From contig NZ_CALMCQ010000205.1 of NCBI RefSeq assembly GCF_937863175.1, positions 1 through 32,655 on the forward strand: 32,655 nucleotides of DNA, in the 5' to 3' direction. Shown here piece by piece: positions 22,637 through 30,994 of this stretch (positions within the stretch are counted from its first letter, which is position 1; the number at the start of each line of letters is the position of its first letter). The stretch is from an uncultured Meiothermus sp. (GTDB taxonomy: Bacteria > Deinococcota > Deinococci > Deinococcales > Thermaceae). The position numbers and the translations under genes are program-made. The notes under the pieces were generated by a model. The model was not told where the DNA came from. It worked only from the letters and a program-made list of their open reading frames with translations, and ran no database searches.

Positions 22637-24382
22637 TCACCCGACCTCGAGCGGCACCAGCGCGCCTTTGTGGACATCCACCAGCCCGTAGTCGGTCAGG
22701 CGCAACTCGGGGATGACGGCCAGGCCCAGAAACGAGAGCACCATGTAGGGGTCGGGAATGGTCACACCGAGCGACTGCGCCGCCTGAGCAAGGGCCTCGA
22801 GCTTGCGGTTCACCGCTTCCAGGGGCTCGTCGGTAATCAGGCCCGCGATCGGGAGGGCCAGCTCGGCCAACACTTCACCCTCACACACCGCGATCATCCC
22901 ACCGCCCAGGGCCTCCAACCGCCTGGCCGCAGTCACGATGTCGGCATCCGAGGCCCCGATCGCCATCAGGTTGTGGTGGTCGTGGCCCACGGTGGAGGCC
23001 AGGGCTCCCTTTTGCAGACCAAAGGCGGTGACCAGACCCCGGCCAATCTGGCCGTTTTTTCCGTAGCGCTCGAGGCAGATCAGCTTGGCCAGGTCGCGCC
23101 CGGGATCGGCGACGATCTCCCCGTTTTGCACGGTGGGCTGGATATGCTCCTCGGCGGTCAAGACCTGATGCGGAATGGCCCGCACCACTCGAGCCTTGCC
23201 GGAGATGGCCGGAATCCGCAGGTCCTGAGGTCGCAGGTTGGGCAGTTTGACCGTCTGGGAAACCACCGGCGAGACTCGGGTTCTGGCCAGCTGAAGGCCC
23301 GGCTGGCCTTGCTCGGCCACCAACCTGCCGCGCTGGTAGACCCTATTTGCCGTGAAATTCTGCAGATCTTCCAGAACCACCAGATCGGCCTGAAAACCGG
23401 GCGCAATGGCTCCCCGCCGCGAGATACGATAGTGGCGGGCCACATTCCAGCTCCCGGCGCGAATGGCATAGACCGGGTCTACCCCCAGCGCGATGGCTTT
23501 GCGAACCAGGAAATCCACCCCGCCTTCCCGCAGCAAATCCGAGGGCAGCCGGTCATCGGTCACCAGCCCGATGCGGTCGCAGTGCTGGGACTGGATGAGC
23601 GGAGCCAGGGCCTCCAGGTTGCGTGTGGTGGAGCCTTCGCGCACCATCAAAAAACAACCCGCCTCGAGCTTGGCCCTCCCCTCCTCAAGCGTGGTGCTCT
23701 CGTGGTCGGAGGTGATGCCGGCGGCCAGATAGCCTTGCAGGAGCCGCCCGGTCAGGGTCGGGGCATGACCTTCAGGCGATTTACGGAAGTGCTCGGCCAG
23801 AATGACCTTGTTCAGTTCGCTGGTATCGGCGGCCAGAATGGCCGGGAAGCTCATCAGCTCGGCCACGCCCACCACACGCGGATGCCCCAGTAGATGTTCA
23901 ATCTCCGCCAGGCCCAGCACCGCGCCACTGGTTTCCAGCGGGGTGGAGGGAACCGAGGATGGCACACAAATCCAGACTTCCAGTGGCAGCCCCTCGCAGG
24001 CCTCCATTAGCCACTCGATCCCCGCTACGCCGGCCACATTGCCGATCTCATGCGGATCGGTCACGACCCCCGTTACGCCCCTGGGCACCACCCCCCGCGC
24101 ATACTCGGCAGGCGAGACCAGCGAGGACTCGAGGTGCACATGCCCATCAATCAGCCCCGGTGCCACATACCGGCCCTGCAAATCCACCGCCTGCACGGCT
24201 TGGGCCCCGGCATACTCCGGGCCTACCGCAGCCACCAGAGGCCCCGCCAACAGGATATGGGTGAGCTGAACCTCGAGGCTAAACACATTCACCAGTTGCA
24301 CATTCTGCAGCAATAGGGTTCCAGGGCGGCGCCCCATCGCTGCGTCCACGGCATATTGAAGTTCGGACAGTTCGGGGCTCAT
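22637..24382 (-). CDS. ade: Adenine deaminase
   Basis: A 581-residue adenine deaminase of the bacterial Ade (amidohydrolase) type, converting adenine to hypoxanthine and ammonia. The metal site motif APGLIDGHVHLESSLVSP (His81, His83, Glu85) and VTDPHEIGNVAGVAGIEWL are diagnostic. ITSDHESTTLEEGRAKL, FLMVREGSTTRNLEALAPLI and RIGLVTDDRLPSDLLREGGV give the other metal ligands, and TVGHDHHNLMAIGASDADI lies in the C-terminal domain. The length matches the family (about 570-600). The start at 24382 has a modest GGTGAAG site. It is the first gene of the ade-guaD-Nudix group; together they feed adenine and guanine to hypoxanthine and xanthine. Confidence 0.94.
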   Translation of the reverse strand: MSPELSELQYAVDAAMGRRPGTLLLQNVQLVNVFSLEVQLTHILLAGPLVAAVGPEYAGAQAVQAVDLQGRYVAPGLIDGHVHLESSLVSPAEYARGVVPRGVTGVVTDPHEIGNVAGVAGIEWLMEACEGLPLEVWICVPSSVPSTPLETSGAVLGLAEIEHLLGHPRVVGVAELMSFPAILAADTSELNKVILAEHFRKSPEGHAPTLTGRLLQGYLAAGITSDHESTTLEEGRAKLEAGCFLMVREGSTTRNLEALAPLIQSQHCDRIGLVTDDRLPSDLLREGGVDFLVRKAIALGVDPVYAIRAGSWNVARHYRISRRGAIAPGFQADLVVLEDLQNFTANRVYQRGRLVAEQGQPGLQLARTRVSPVVSQTVKLPNLRPQDLRIPAISGKARVVRAIPHQVLTAEEHIQPTVQNGEIVADPGRDLAKLICLERYGKNGQIGRGLVTAFGLQKGALASTVGHDHHNLMAIGASDADIVTAARRLEALGGGMIAVCEGEVLAELALPIAGLITDEPLEAVNRKLEALAQAAQSLGVTIPDPYMVLSFLGLAVIPELRLTDYGLVDVHKGALVPLEVG

Positions 24383-24743
24383 GCTTCACCTGTATTCCGA
24401 GCATGGTACTTCAGGGCAATTCACCGTCGCAAGTCGAAGGCCGGTCAAGACTGCGTTATCCAGAAAGTCGGTTGATTCGTGGCCCATATCTGTTTTGCAC
24501 TATAGCCCTTGACCCGTTCCAAACCTGTAGCTTGAGACCTGCCGCAGGGCACCGGCATAGTTGAGACCAACCAAGCGCTGCGGTAAGTGGGTTTGCGACA
24601 TAGACCTGGCCTGTGGAATGGCGGTGTAAGAACCCCTGTGTTCCCTGATAGGCCAGTCAGAACACTCACATACCTCACTTTGACCGCTGTCCGAACCCAG
24701 GGTCTTGCTAAACCGGTATGATATAGGCCAGGGTTTTTGGGCG
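24383..24743. other. Intergenic region between divergent ade and GGDEF genes
   Basis: About 360 bases hold the promoters of two divergent genes. A TATGAT -10-like box at 24717-24722 points right, 21 bases before the ATG at 24744, without a clear -35. For ade, TTGCCC with AATACA 17 bases further is a weak leftward candidate. A 77-codon minus frame (24445-24678) has no ribosome site or recognisable product. No RNA gene signature is visible. Confidence 0.45.
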
Positions 24744-26573
24744 ATGAACCAGAGTCTCCAGGCCCTCGAGGCCCAACTTAACCAGACCCAGACCCATTCG
24801 GAGAAACTGGGGCTGCTGGATCAGCTCTACCAGTTCCTGCGGGTAAGCGATCTGCGCCGGGCCAAAGAGACCGTCGAGGGCATGCTCCTTCTGTCGCAAA
24901 ACACCGCCTATCCGACCGGGCGAGGTCTGGCCCTCAAAAACCTGGGCGATTACCATTTTCGCCAGGGCAGCCTGCCCGCAGCGCAGGGGTGCCTCGAGGA
25001 AGCCCTCTCCATCCTGCGCGGGACGGGCGAGATCAGGGGCGAGGTAGACACCCTCAACGCGCTGGGCAACTTCCACTACTTTCAGGGCAACTTTCCCAGG
25101 GCCCTCGAGTACTACCTGGAGGCCCTGGAGCAAAGCCGCAAGTACGAACACAAAGCGCTGGAATCCAATGCCCTGAACGGGGTTGGCATCATCCAGTACA
25201 CCCTGGGCAACTACCAGGAAGCCACCAAATATTTCCTGCGCAGCCTGGCCCTCAAACGCGAGATCGGCGACCGCCTGACCGAATCGGGCACCCTGAACAA
25301 CCTGGGGCTGGTCTACCTCGAGATGGGCGATTATCCGGGTGCGGTGCAGCTCTACCGCGAAAGCCTGGGTATCAAACAAACCCTGGGCGACCTCCAGGGC
25401 GAGGCCAACGCGCTTTCCAACCTGGGCGTGGTGTTTCAGCGGCTGGGTCGCACCCAGGAGGCCCTCGACTACCACCAGCAGGCCCTGGAGATTGCCGACC
25501 GGCTGGGCAGCCCACAGGTGCGGGCTACCTGCCTGGAAAATCTGGGCCGCTCCCAGGCCATGCTGGGCAACCTGGAACCAGCCCTCGAGCTATTCCAGTC
25601 CTCCAAAGCCCTTCACCGCGAACTGGGCAATCGCCTTGGTGAACTCAGTGTTCTGCTCCAGATTGGCATGGCCTTGGGCCGCCAGGCCCAGACCGATGCG
25701 GCCATCCTGGCCCTGCAGCAGGGGCTCAAGATGGCCGAGGAATTGGGGCCGCAAAAGCCACTGCTCGACTTCCACCAGGCGCTGTCGGGGGTCTTCGAGC
25801 AGATCCAGAAACCAGCACTCGCACTGCACCATCTTAAACAAGCCATCGAAATTGAGCGCAGGCTGCACAAGGAGCAGCAAGCCCAGAGAACCGCTGCTCT
25901 GCTGGCCGGGTTCCAGGTCGAAAAAGCCCGCCAGGAAGCCGAGATTGAGCGCTTGCGCAACACCGAGCTGGCCCGCGCCAACCGCGAACTGGCCCGCGCC
26001 ATCGAAAACCTCAAGGAAGCCGACGCCGAAAAATCGCGCCTGCTGGACAAGCTGCGCCAGCAGTCCCGAGAACTGGAGCGGCTGGCCCGTCAGGATCCCC
26101 TCACCCGGCTTTACAACCGCCGCTATCTGGAGGAAAACCTCGAGCGCGAGTTTGCCGCCTCGAGGCGCTACAAATTCCCCCTCAGCGTGGCCCTGGTGGA
26201 CATTGACCACTTCAAACAGATCAACGACTCTTTCTCGCACCAGATCGGGGATGACGTGTTGCGGCTGGTAGGGCAAATTCTCGAGTCCAGTTGCCGTGGG
26301 GTAGATTTTGCCTCCCGCTATGGCGGCGAAGAATTTGCCCTGGTCTTCCCCCAGACCGACCTGGTAGGCGCCCTGATCGCCTGTGAGCGGGTACGTCAGC
26401 GCATTGCAGGTTATGACTGGAGCGATATTCACCCCCGCCTCGCGGTCACGGTAAGCATCGGCGTGGGCAGCGACCCTACCCTTTCCAATCACGAAAAACT
26501 CCTCTCTGCCGCCGATCAGCAACTCTATGCCGCCAAACGGGCCGGACGAAACCGGGTTTTTCCACCGACATAG
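24744..26573 (+). CDS. TPR-repeat diguanylate cyclase (GGDEF)
   Basis: A 609-residue soluble protein. ATG 24744 is chosen over an upstream TTG at 24705, whose codons overlap the TATGAT box. Residues about 50-390 form some eight TPR repeats (for example ALEYYLEALEQSRKYEHKAL, YQEATKYFLRSLALKREIGD), the Rapsyn/LGN-like type that binds protein partners. A coiled coil (about 395-455, rich in Glu, Arg, Ala) leads into a GGDEF domain (about 455-609): DPLTRLYNRRYLEE, DIDHFKQINDSFSHQIGD, active-site GGEEF (527-531). An inhibitory I-site RGVD (518-521) lies exactly five residues before GGEEF, so both synthesis of cyclic di-GMP and product inhibition are expected. No transmembrane segment is seen; the signal is probably a bound protein. 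Confidence 0.92.
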   Translation: MNQSLQALEAQLNQTQTHSEKLGLLDQLYQFLRVSDLRRAKETVEGMLLLSQNTAYPTGRGLALKNLGDYHFRQGSLPAAQGCLEEALSILRGTGEIRGEVDTLNALGNFHYFQGNFPRALEYYLEALEQSRKYEHKALESNALNGVGIIQYTLGNYQEATKYFLRSLALKREIGDRLTESGTLNNLGLVYLEMGDYPGAVQLYRESLGIKQTLGDLQGEANALSNLGVVFQRLGRTQEALDYHQQALEIADRLGSPQVRATCLENLGRSQAMLGNLEPALELFQSSKALHRELGNRLGELSVLLQIGMALGRQAQTDAAILALQQGLKMAEELGPQKPLLDFHQALSGVFEQIQKPALALHHLKQAIEIERRLHKEQQAQRTAALLAGFQVEKARQEAEIERLRNTELARANRELARAIENLKEADAEKSRLLDKLRQQSRELERLARQDPLTRLYNRRYLEENLEREFAASRRYKFPLSVALVDIDHFKQINDSFSHQIGDDVLRLVGQILESSCRGVDFASRYGGEEFALVFPQTDLVGALIACERVRQRIAGYDWSDIHPRLAVTVSIGVGSDPTLSNHEKLLSAADQQLYAAKRAGRNRVFPPT

Positions 26574-26637
26574 GGCGGCTGCCGTAGAAAGTACCCCCCA
26601 CACTCCGAACCCAGTCGCGGAAAACAGGCGTTTTAAA

Positions 26638-26653
26638 TGCACTCAGGAGTGCA
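26638..26653. repeat. Palindrome TGCACTC-AG-GAGTGCA
   Basis: A perfect 7-base inverted repeat with a two-base centre, 108 bases before the psuG start and 65 bases after the GGDEF stop. It could be a regulator site; it is not followed by a T-run. No second copy was noticed. Confidence 0.35.
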
Positions 26654-26657
26654 ACCC

Positions 26658-26671
26658 GGCGGAAAACCGCC
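26658..26671 (+). terminator. Small hairpin GGCGG-AAAA-CCGCC after the GGDEF gene
   Basis: A five-base GC stem with an AAAA loop lies 85 bases after the GGDEF stop. There is no U-tract, so termination is only possible, not shown. Confidence 0.25.
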
Positions 26672-26748
26672 CTGGATCCATGGTTCAAATGGGCGCAACC
26701 AATCCTGCCGTTCCTTTGCACTTTACTCGACTTTTTTCGCTCCCGCCG

Positions 26749-26760
26749 TATGCTGTTCCC
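26749..26760 (+). promoter_or_regulatory. -10 box of a leaderless psuG promoter
   Basis: TATGCT (26749-26754) ends six bases before ATG 26761 and no Shine-Dalgarno sequence intervenes. A leaderless message is likely. The -35 region is weak. Confidence 0.5.
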
Positions 26761-27645
26761 ATGCGCCTGCATCCAGAAGTGGCCCACGCCCTGCACACCA
26801 GGCAAGCGGTGGTAGCCCTCGAGTCCACCGTCATCACCCACGGCCTGCCACGCCCGCTGAACCTCGAGCTGGCCCGCAAACTCGAGGACACCGTACGGCA
26901 GGTCGGAGCCACCCCCGCCACCATCGCCATCCTGCCGGGTGAAGTGGTGGTGGGTCTGACCCGGGATGAACTCGAGGCCATCGCCGCCGACGACACTGCC
27001 GACAAGGCCAGCTTGTGGAACCTGGGTGCACTGGTAGCCCAGGGCAGAAGCGCAGGCACCACCGTGGCTTCTACCACTTTCCTGGCCCACCAGGCCGGGA
27101 TCCGGGTCTTTGCCACCGGGGGGATTGGCGGCGTACACCCTCATCCCTACGACGAGTCGGCAGATCTGCTCGAGCTCTCCCGCACCCCCATCGTGGTGGT
27201 ATCGGCGGGCCCCAAAAGCATCCTCGACCTGGCTGCCACTTTGGAGCGCCTGGAGTCGCTGGGAGTGGCCCTCTTGGGATACCAGACCCACCACCTGCCA
27301 GCCTTTCACAGCTCCACCAGCCCCTACCCCCTGCCAGCCCGCGTCGAGTCGGCCCGCGAGGCCGCCCAGGCTTTTCATACCGCCAGGGAATTGAGGCTGC
27401 CTGGGGCCACCCTGGTACTCAACCCCATTTCCAAAGGGCTGGACTTCGACCAGGTGCAGCGCTGGGTCGAACAGGCCACCCAGGAGGCCGCCAGGGCCGG
27501 GGTGGGCGGCAAGGCCCTGACCCCCTTCCTGCTGCGGCGCATCTCCGAGTTGAGTGAGGGCCAGACCGATGAGGCCAATCTGCGTCTGCTGGAAGAAAAC
27601 GCTCGTCTGGCTGCGCAAATTGCACTGGCCCTGGCCCAGCTATAG
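26761..27645 (+). CDS. psuG: Pseudouridine-5'-phosphate glycosidase
   Basis: A 294-residue enzyme that reversibly breaks the C-C bond of pseudouridine 5'-phosphate to uracil and ribose 5-phosphate. The catalytic residues known for E. coli PsuG line up by motif and spacing: Glu21 in ALESTVITHGLP, Asp135 in ESADLLEL, Lys152 in SAGPKSILDL (17 residues apart as in E. coli). Other family motifs are TVASTTFLAHQAGIRVFATG and GGVH, and NPISKG near the end. The start at 26761 is chosen over upstream in-frame codons because the -10 box lies just before it and the family begins here. The partner kinase PsuK is not in the window. Confidence 0.95.
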   Translation: MRLHPEVAHALHTRQAVVALESTVITHGLPRPLNLELARKLEDTVRQVGATPATIAILPGEVVVGLTRDELEAIAADDTADKASLWNLGALVAQGRSAGTTVASTTFLAHQAGIRVFATGGIGGVHPHPYDESADLLELSRTPIVVVSAGPKSILDLAATLERLESLGVALLGYQTHHLPAFHSSTSPYPLPARVESAREAAQAFHTARELRLPGATLVLNPISKGLDFDQVQRWVEQATQEAARAGVGGKALTPFLLRRISELSEGQTDEANLRLLEENARLAAQIALALAQL

Positions 27646-27711
27646 CTTGCTGTGGCGCACACTCCTGCGGGCATATACGCAAGCTACATCTGTGGCATAG
27701 AATAAGGCGCC

Positions 27712-28638
27712 ATGTGCGAGCTGGGGAAGCGGCTGAAAGAATCCCGTGAGGCCAAAGGGCTGGAATTGGCCCAGGCAGCGGAGTTTCTTAAGGTTCGACG
27801 GGTCATGCTGGAGGCTCTGGAGAACTGCCGTTTCGACGAACTGCCCGAACCTGCCCTGGCTCGAGGCTACCTCAAGCGCTATGCCCAGTTGCTGGGGCTC
27901 GACCCCGCCCCCTTGCTGGCCCTCTACCCCATCGGCACCCCCGAGTCTGTGGGGCCAGCCGGTACTACCCAGGCCGCTCCCGGCCCCAGAACCCCCCTCT
28001 CCCCCTCAACCCGGGTATGGCCCTGGCTCATTCCGCTGGTTTTGCTGTTGGTGGTACTGGGCTGGCTTGGACTTCGGGCGTTGAGTCCGCCCGGTACACC
28101 TGCTCCGGTACAGTCCATCCCTACTCCCCTCACCCCACCACCCCCCCCGCAAATCAGTCTGCGTATCGCCACCCAGCCCACCGGAGCCCGGGTCTATCTG
28201 GATGGTTTCTTGCTGGGGCAGGCCCCGCTCGAGGCCAGGGTCGAAGCCGGGGAGCGTACCCTCCGCATCGAGGCCGCAGGCTTTCAAAAATACGAACAGG
28301 TGCTCACCCTGCAAAACGACCGCAACCTGAGTTTCGCCCTGACCCCCGTTCCCCCTGCGCCCGCACCCAGCACCCCCGCACCAGCCGCCCCACGAACCAC
28401 ACCCCCCACCGGCCTGGTGCTCAGGCTCGAGGGAACCAGTTGGATTCGCGTCACCGACGGACGCACGGGCCAACAGCTCTACGAGGGAACGGTGTCCAGC
28501 GGAACCCAGCTCAGCTACCCCCTACCCGTGGTGGTACGTGCGGGCAATGCCGGGGTGGTGCGGGTCATCGTCAACGGCCAGGATCGGGGCCGCATGGGCA
28601 GTGTGGGACAGGTAGTAGTGTTGCGCTACGGAGAGTGA
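27712..28638 (+). CDS. RodZ-like protein with an extra PEGA domain
   Basis: A 308-residue membrane protein. An N-terminal helix-turn-helix of the RodZ/HTH_25 type (1-70; GKRLKESREAKGLELAQAAE, PEPALARGYLKRYAQLLGLD) faces the cytoplasm, as in RodZ, which links MreB to the cell-wall elongation machine. A Pro-rich linker leads to one transmembrane helix (104-123, WPWLIPLVLLLVVLGWLGLR). Outside are a Pro-rich stretch, a PEGA domain (147-212; TQPTGARVYLDGFLLGQAPL, GFQKYEQVLTL), another Pro/Ala linker and a C-terminal DUF4115-type domain (233-305; GTSWIRVTDGRTGQQLYEGT). Known RodZ proteins usually lack PEGA, so the periplasmic part is longer here. ATG 27712 has AAGG six bases upstream. Confidence 0.85.
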   Translation: MCELGKRLKESREAKGLELAQAAEFLKVRRVMLEALENCRFDELPEPALARGYLKRYAQLLGLDPAPLLALYPIGTPESVGPAGTTQAAPGPRTPLSPSTRVWPWLIPLVLLLVVLGWLGLRALSPPGTPAPVQSIPTPLTPPPPPQISLRIATQPTGARVYLDGFLLGQAPLEARVEAGERTLRIEAAGFQKYEQVLTLQNDRNLSFALTPVPPAPAPSTPAPAAPRTTPPTGLVLRLEGTSWIRVTDGRTGQQLYEGTVSSGTQLSYPLPVVVRAGNAGVVRVIVNGQDRGRMGSVGQVVVLRYGE

Positions 28639-28678
28639 CGCGGACTTTGACCGTGCAATTGCAGGCTGCGCTACGGTT

Positions 28679-28692
28679 GGTTGAATTCAACC
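28679..28692. repeat. 14-base palindrome between convergent genes
   Basis: GGTTGAATTCAACC is a perfect palindrome lying in the 69-base gap between the rodZ-like and DUF937 genes. It may serve as a weak bidirectional stop or a binding site; no T-run follows. Confidence 0.3.
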
Positions 28693-28707
28693 CGGTGTTC
28701 AGACCCG

Positions 28708-29292
28708 CTACCGTTTGAGGAAATTTCCCAGCATCCGCACCACGTCGTCCACCGCACTGCCATCGCGGTTCTGGTCGAGCAGCATGTTGACCAGGTTGAA
28801 GGCCTGGGGCTGTTGCTGTTGCATCTGCCCGGTGGCTTGTCCCAGCAGCTCCAACAAACCCCCCGCCCCAGCCCCCTCTTGTCGGGTGGTTTTGCCCAAC
28901 GCCCCCATCACCACCGGAGCCAGCATTTCCAACAATCCCCCGATCTGGCCGGGATTAATGCCGGTAGCCTGCCCGATTCCTTGTTGAACCGCCGCCTGTT
29001 GCCCACCCAGTACATGCCGCAGGATTCCGGCCCCCGGCCCTGGCTGAGCATGGCCCCAAAAGCCCATCAGATCGTCCAGTATTCCACCATCGTGATCGCG
29101 TTGCAGCGCATTCGCCAGTGACTCGGCCCCCTGCGGGTCGGCCGCATTGCGCTGCAAGCCCTGCAAAAGGGCAGGCAGTGCCATCCCGATGGCGCCCTGC
29201 ACCTGGGTATCCGAGGCCCCCAACTGGCCCGCCATTTGCTTGACGGTATTTTCGTTAAGGGCCGCACCCAGCAAATCCATGAGTCCTGCCAT
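28708..29292 (-). CDS. DUF937 family protein (YidB-like)
   Basis: A 194-residue soluble protein of the DUF937 family, function unknown. Motifs: MAGLMDLLGAALNENTVKQM at the N-terminus, QVQGAIGMALPALLQGLQRN, a linker with HDGGILDDLMGF, GAGILRHVLGGQQAAVQQGI, and a C-terminal LLDQNRDGSAVDDVVRMLGN that resembles an EF-hand-like Asp-rich loop. ATG 29292 is chosen because GGAGGTC lies just upstream; the open frame extends to 29493 but the added residues look non-coding and would overlap the rimO promoter and start. It is divergent from rimO and convergent with the rodZ-like gene. Confidence 0.85.
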   Translation of the reverse strand: MAGLMDLLGAALNENTVKQMAGQLGASDTQVQGAIGMALPALLQGLQRNAADPQGAESLANALQRDHDGGILDDLMGFWGHAQPGPGAGILRHVLGGQQAAVQQGIGQATGINPGQIGGLLEMLAPVVMGALGKTTRQEGAGAGGLLELLGQATGQMQQQQPQAFNLVNMLLDQNRDGSAVDDVVRMLGNFLKR

Positions 29293-29408
29293 GATGACCT
29301 CCGGTTTCCAAGAAACCTTTGAGATTTTAGCATCCCCGTGTGCAGAACTTTTGCAGGCAAAGCCCCCCGCTTGAATACCGTGCGGAACCGCTAAGGCCCG
29401 ATTCCTGC

Positions 29409-29414
29409 TATACT
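29409..29414 (+). promoter_or_regulatory. -10 box of the rimO promoter
   Basis: TATACT lies 38 bases before ATG 29453, in the gap between the divergent DUF937 gene and rimO. No good -35 is seen at 16-18 bases, so the call is modest. Confidence 0.4.
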
Positions 29415-29452
29415 CGCCCCTGTTGCGCGCCACCGGGCGCACAGGAGATGCA

Positions 29453-30829
29453 ATGGCAGGCAAGGTCGGGTTTGTAAGTCTGGGCTGTCCCAAAGCCCTG
29501 GTAGATTCGGAGCAGATTCTTTCACGCCTGCGGGCCGAGGGGTACCAAACCGCCCCCGCCTATCAGGATGCCGATGTGGTGGTGGTGAATACCTGCGGCT
29601 TTATCACCCCAGCGGTGGAAGAGTCGCTAGCGGCCATTGGCGAGGCCCTTTCGGAAAACGGCAAGGTGATTGTGACTGGCTGTCTGGGTGCCCGACCCGA
29701 GGTCATCAGACAGGCCCATCCCCAGGTGCTGGAAGTCACCGGCCCTGGCGAGGTAGACCGGGTGCTCAGGGCCGTGCGCCAGGTCGTGCCAGCGGACAAG
29801 AACCCCTTCACCGCCCTCATTCCCCCTCAGGTCAAACTGACCCCGCGCCACTACGCCTACCTGAAAATTGCCGAGGGCTGCAACCACCGGTGCAGCTTCT
29901 GCATCATCCCCAGGCTGCGCGGCCTGCAAGACAGCCGCGACGCCGCTGACATCCTGTATGAGGCTACCCGGCTGGTCGGAACCGGCACCAGAGAGCTGCT
30001 GGTGATTGCACAAGACACTTCAGCCTACGGGATGGATATCCGCCACCGCGAATCGGAGTATGCGGGCAAGAAGGTGCGGGCCCATCTGGTGGATCTGGTG
30101 AACGAACTGGCCGGGCTGGGAGCCTGGCTGCGCCTGCACTATGTCTACCCCTACCCCCACGTGCGTCAACTGATCCCGCTGATGGCCGAGGGCAAGCTGC
30201 TGCCCTACCTGGACGTGCCACTGCAACATGCCAGCCCCAAAATCCTGCGGGCCATGCGCCGCCCTGGGGGGGCCGAGAGCCACCTCGAGACCCTTCGGGA
30301 ATGGCGCTCTATCGCCCCCGACCTGGCGATCCGCTCGAGCTTCATCGTGGGTTTCCCTGGCGAGACCGAGCAGGACTTTGAGCTGCTGCTGGATTTTATT
30401 GCCGAGGCCAGGCTGGATCGGGTGGGCTCTTTCACCTACTCCGAGGTGCCGGGGGCCGACGCCAACGCCCTGCCGGGGGCCGTGCCCGAAGAGGTCAAGG
30501 AAGAGCGCAGGGCCCGTTTTATGGAGTTGCAACAGCGGATTAGCCTCGAGAAAAACCGGGCCAAGGTGGGTCAAACCTTGGAAGTCATCATAGACCACTA
30601 CGGCGAGCTGCCCGGACAGGTGGTGGGCCGCTCCAGGTACGATGCTCCGGGCATTGACGGGCTGGTCTATGCCGAGACCGACGGGACGGTCAAAATGGGC
30701 GACATCATCAAAGTAAAGGTGAACCGGGCCGAAGCCTACGACCTGCATGGCGAGATGGTCGGGCTGGTGCCCTGGAAACCGGGAGTGCCGGTGATGGGCA
30801 ACATAGCCATAGAAACCATTCGGGTGTAA
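29453..30829 (+). CDS. rimO: Ribosomal protein S12 methylthiotransferase RimO
   Basis: A 458-residue radical SAM enzyme that adds a methylthio group to the conserved aspartate of ribosomal protein S12. N-terminal UPF0004 domain with its three cluster-binding cysteines ([28 protein letters not shown]). The radical SAM motif C-x3-C-x2-C is at Cys143, Cys147 and Cys150 (CNHRCSFC). RimO-type features such as [32 protein letters not shown] and the C-terminal TRAM domain (about 390-458) are present. The signature [12 protein letters not shown] separates RimO from MiaB. The start has AGGAG six bases upstream. It appears to be a single-gene unit. Confidence 0.95.
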   Translation: MAGKVGFVSLGCPKALVDSEQILSRLRAEGYQTAPAYQDADVVVVNTCGFITPAVEESLAAIGEALSENGKVIVTGCLGARPEVIRQAHPQVLEVTGPGEVDRVLRAVRQVVPADKNPFTALIPPQVKLTPRHYAYLKIAEGCNHRCSFCIIPRLRGLQDSRDAADILYEATRLVGTGTRELLVIAQDTSAYGMDIRHRESEYAGKKVRAHLVDLVNELAGLGAWLRLHYVYPYPHVRQLIPLMAEGKLLPYLDVPLQHASPKILRAMRRPGGAESHLETLREWRSIAPDLAIRSSFIVGFPGETEQDFELLLDFIAEARLDRVGSFTYSEVPGADANALPGAVPEEVKEERRARFMELQQRISLEKNRAKVGQTLEVIIDHYGELPGQVVGRSRYDAPGIDGLVYAETDGTVKMGDIIKVKVNRAEAYDLHGEMVGLVPWKPGVPVMGNIAIETIRV

Positions 30830-30918
30830 GCTGGGCCAAGTTCTGGCTATGGAACCTTTACAAGTCAACCTCGGCTTGGAAACTGGGTTAAGCGCAAGAC
30901 CTGAACGCTCTGTCCATA

Positions 30919-30948
30919 GGGTGCAGAGCGAAAGTTCTTTTTGCACCC
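30919..30948 (+). other. Structured hairpin upstream of trkA
   Basis: An outer stem GGGTGCA/TGCACCC (30919-30925 and 30942-30948) encloses an inner GAGC-GAAA-GTTC stem with a GNRA-type tetraloop and a one-sided TTTT bulge. It could end rimO transcription or shape the trkA leader; it lies 90 bases after the rimO stop and 46 before the trkA start. Confidence 0.4.
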
Positions 30949-30994
30949 AACCTCCCGCACCAGGCCCACTGGACAAGGCGGAGCGGAGCTGGCC

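Noticed and set aside
26638-26671. CRISPR-like or terminator array in the psuG upstream region
   Set aside because: Two unrelated short palindromes occur once each; there is no repeated unit and no T-run.
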